Origin: Kapaibacterium sp044224925
GTDB taxonomy: Bacteria > Bacteroidota > Ignavibacteria > Kapaibacteriales > Kapaibacteriaceae
Assembly (NCBI GenBank): GCA_044224925.1
Contig: JBGAJM010000001.1
Coordinates: forward strand, 744,001 to 808,000
DNA: 64,000 nucleotides
Reading direction: 5' to 3'
Shown here: in pieces, positions 62,314 through 64,000 of the stretch
Position numbering within the stretch: the stretch's first letter is position 1
How the letters are laid out: the number at the start of each line of letters is the position of its first letter
Notes under the pieces: model-generated
Seen by the model: only the letters and a program-made list of their open reading frames with translations
Told to the model about the DNA's origin: nothing
Databases searched by the model: none
Translations under genes and position numbers: made by a program

Positions 62314-63672
62314 ATGATGGGGCGCATGGCAGTAGATTTGTCGATGCTATTGCGCGAACACATCCGTCCCACCCTCCGCCTTGCCCTGCCCGTGGCCGCC
62401 TCGCAAGTGAGCGACATGCTCACACTGCTTGTGGATAACATTATGGTGGGCAAACTGGGCACCGTTCCGCTGGCGGCGACGACGTTCGCTTCGAGCATTT
62501 CCATTGTGGTGATGCTCTTCGCCATCGGCTTCACGGTGGCTATCACGCCGTTGGCGGGTGCGGCATACGGTCGGCGCGACATGGCCGAAGTGGCCCGCCA
62601 CGTCAAGGCCGGCGCCATTGTGAGCCTCACCGTGGCCATCCTCCTGGTGGCCGCCCTGCTCTTTCTGACGCCCCACCTGTCCCTCTTCGGCGCACCTGTC
62701 GATGTGGCCCTCGTGGCCCGTCCCTTCTACGTCTGGCTGGTCCTGTCCTTCCTCCCCCGCGTGGTCTTCGGCATCTTCAAGCAAACGGCCGAGGCCATGT
62801 CGAACACGCGCGTGGCCCTGATCGTGGCCGTCGCGGCCAACATCCTGAACCTGGGCTTCAACTGGCTGTTCATCTATGGCAACCTGGGCATGCCCCGCAT
62901 GGGTGTGGAGGGCTCGGGCTTTGCGACCTTCCTGGCGCGCGCCCTCATGGCCATCATCATCTGGCTGATCTTCCTTCGGTCGCCCTTCTTCGTCCGCCTC
63001 CGCTCGGCCCTGCGCACGTCGTCGCTCGACGGAGCCCGTCTGCGCGAGGCGCTCCGCAGCGCCTTCTTCACGGGACTGCCCATTGCGGGCCAGATCATTC
63101 TCGAAGTGATGGCCTTTGCCGCGGGCGCCGTCATGATGGGCTGGCTGGGAGCCGTCCCGTTGGCGGCCCATCAGATCGCCATCGGCCTTGCCTCCCTTAC
63201 CTTCATGGTGGCCCTTGGCCTCTCGAGCGCGGCCACCATCCGCATCTCGCAACTGCACGGAAAGGGAGATCGGGAAGGCGTGAAGGCGGCAGGGTATGCG
63301 GCCATGGTGCTCGTGCTCGGTTACAACGTGATCACGGCCACGCTCTTCCTCACGCTCCGGCATCAGCTTCCCTATCTCTACGTGTCGGATCCCGAGGTCA
63401 TCGCTCTTGCCGCACAGCTGCTCATCTTCGCCGGTCTGTTCCAGATCTTCGATGGCATGCAGACGGTTGTCCTTGGCGTCCTCCGTGGTGTGAACGATGT
63501 GCGTGTGCCCACCATCATCGCTACCATTGCCTACGGACTCGTCGCCCTTCCCGTCAGCTACATCTGCGCCTTCCCACTCGGCCTCGGCGCCCCCGGCATC
63601 TGGATCGGCTACCTTGCAGGGTTGGGAGTGGCGGCGGGATTGTATATGAGGAGAGTTACGAGTTACAAGTGA
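62314..63672 (+). CDS. MATE family multidrug/Na+ antiporter
   Basis: 452 aa with twelve hydrophobic helices in two related halves. LPVAASQVSDMLTLLVDNIMVG in helix 1 and GAAYGRRDMAEVARHVKAG after helix 2 are typical of MATE proteins. The substrate is unknown. The extreme C-terminus RVTSYK plus the stop codon are encoded by heptamer repeats, as in ruvC. Other ATGs at 62317 and 62326 are possible starts because no ribosome-binding site decides. Confidence 0.92.
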   Translation: MMGRMAVDLSMLLREHIRPTLRLALPVAASQVSDMLTLLVDNIMVGKLGTVPLAATTFASSISIVVMLFAIGFTVAITPLAGAAYGRRDMAEVARHVKAGAIVSLTVAILLVAALLFLTPHLSLFGAPVDVALVARPFYVWLVLSFLPRVVFGIFKQTAEAMSNTRVALIVAVAANILNLGFNWLFIYGNLGMPRMGVEGSGFATFLARALMAIIIWLIFLRSPFFVRLRSALRTSSLDGARLREALRSAFFTGLPIAGQIILEVMAFAAGAVMMGWLGAVPLAAHQIAIGLASLTFMVALGLSSAATIRISQLHGKGDREGVKAAGYAAMVLVLGYNVITATLFLTLRHQLPYLYVSDPEVIALAAQLLIFAGLFQIFDGMQTVVLGVLRGVNDVRVPTIIATIAYGLVALPVSYICAFPLGLGAPGIWIGYLAGLGVAAGLYMRRVTSYK

Positions 63673-63684
63673 CGAGTGACAAGT
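63653..63684 (+). repeat. Heptamer array I-d (RAGTKAC, four units and a partial unit)
   Basis: GAGTTAC, GAGTTAC, AAGTGAC and GAGTGAC followed by AAGT. The third unit supplies the Lys-stop of the MATE gene. Confidence 0.9.
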
Positions 63685-63692
63685 TGCACTGC

Positions 63693-63745
63693 GTGGGACA
63701 CGGAGTGCGACACGGAGTGCGACACTACGTGGGACACTTTGTGGG
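63693..63745. repeat. 12-bp tandem repeat (GTGSGACACKNN, four and a half units)
   Basis: Units GTGGGACACGGA, GTGCGACACGGA, GTGCGACACTAC, GTGGGACACTTT and a final GTGGG. It starts 9 nt after heptamer array I-d. Confidence 0.85.
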
Positions 63746-63749
63746 TTTC

Positions 63750-63798
63750 TAGATTCCTTGATTCAATGATTGGATTCTGTATTCTGTATTATGTATTC
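63750..63798. repeat. Heptamer array II-c (TTGATTC/TGTATTC variants)
   Basis: Degenerate units TAGATTC, TTGATTC, TGGATTC, TGTATTC, TGTATTA and TGTATTC, partly separated by 1-6 nt. Same family as the arrays beside the two rpsR copies. Confidence 0.75.
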
Positions 63799-63808
63799 TC
63801 CTCTGATT

Positions 63809-63850
63809 AAAAAAGAACCCCTTCATCCAGTGGGCGATCTGAATGAAGGG
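63809..63850 (-). terminator. Rho-independent terminator of the right-edge gene
   Basis: The stem CCCTTCAT/ATGAAGGG is followed on the minus strand by TTCTTTTTT. It lies 40 nt after the stop at 63891. Confidence 0.75.
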
Positions 63851-63890
63851 ATCTTGGAGGGGAGATAAGGTGAGAAAATGGTAATCGTTG

Positions 63891-64000
63891 TTAGCGGGTG
63901 ATGGCAAGTGTCTCGGTGGTGGTGGAACCATGCGAGCGTCGTGCCACGAGGTAGAGGCCGCTGCTCAGAGAGCGAGCGTCGATGCGGCTTACAGAGCCAT
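63891..64000 (-). CDS. C-terminal end of a T9SS-secreted protein (5' part beyond window)
   Basis: The visible 36 codons read ...VSRIDARSLSSGLYLVARR and end in TETLAITR. The LSSGLYLV segment is characteristic of the type A sorting domain of type IX secretion cargo. The body of the protein lies to the right of the window. Confidence 0.75.
   Translation of the reverse strand, partial: GSVSRIDARSLSSGLYLVARRSHGSTTTETLAITR

Overview
The window is about 64 kb of a moderately GC-rich, densely coded bacterial chromosome, probably from the Bacteroidota/Chlorobi group and most like a Kapabacteria- or Ignavibacteria-type heterotroph (inference). The evidence is: C-terminal sorting domains typical of type IX secretion (30923-32380 and the partial gene at the right edge), alternative complex III paired with an A2-type cytochrome oxidase as in Rhodothermus, a DUF3127 protein, an IspG of the long form, and several promoters that fit the Bacteroidota pattern TTG-N20/21-TAnnTTTG. 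No phage, transposase, CRISPR array or rRNA operon is seen.

Layout. (1) 1-15385, minus strand: a 16-gene aerobic respiration block. In transcription order it is monohaem cytochrome c, ctaC, ctaD, ctaA, ctaB, ctaE, COX4-like, SCO, DUF420, a 74-aa CPSC protein, then actA-B-C-D-E-F (actF runs off the left edge). Quinol is oxidised by alternative complex III and the electrons go to the caa3/aa3-type oxidase. Haem A synthesis and copper delivery genes are built in. (2) 15520-20672, minus: alaS, DUF3127, purD and a galE-like epimerase. (3) 20741-27730: a methyltransferase and M61 peptidase pair (plus), then trmH, nuoD, an esterase and PPK2 (minus), followed by tRNA-Leu and tRNA-Ser. (4) 28049-35048: rsgA, recJ, a secreted sugar dehydrogenase and a nuclease-helicase. 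(5) 35139-38484, minus: four lipoproteins, three of them carrying related carboxypeptidase-regulatory-like domains. (6) 38545-45025, plus: yebC-ruvC, then gap-pgk-rhomboid-ispG. (7) 45225-50125: prs-rplY with tRNA-Gln, then a VWA protein, a DUF3179 membrane protein and an Fe-S protein. (8) 50109-54341: ribosomal proteins S18 and L31 in duplicate, flanking a 2.8-kb insertion. (9) 54440-62255: aspartokinase, two small proteins, smc and mreBCD. (10) 62314-64000: a MATE transporter, a stack of repeats and the end of a T9SS-secreted protein.

The most unusual material is non-coding. There are two families of 7-bp tandem repeats. Family I (GTMACTY; complement RAGTKAC) lies at the 3' ends of four unrelated genes, always on the strand that reads RAGTGAC, and supplies or completes each gene's TGA stop codon. 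Between ruvC and gap it is arranged as an inverted array that also contains a good promoter for gap. Family II (TTGATTC/TGTATTC) lies beside rpsR. The two nearly identical duplicate copies of that region differ in which heptamer units they hold. The S18/L31 duplication itself flanks a secreted beta-propeller gene and leaves one chimeric L31 and a relic of an Fe-S protein gene. A promoter-plus-terminator unit after ispG may encode a small RNA of about 80 nt.
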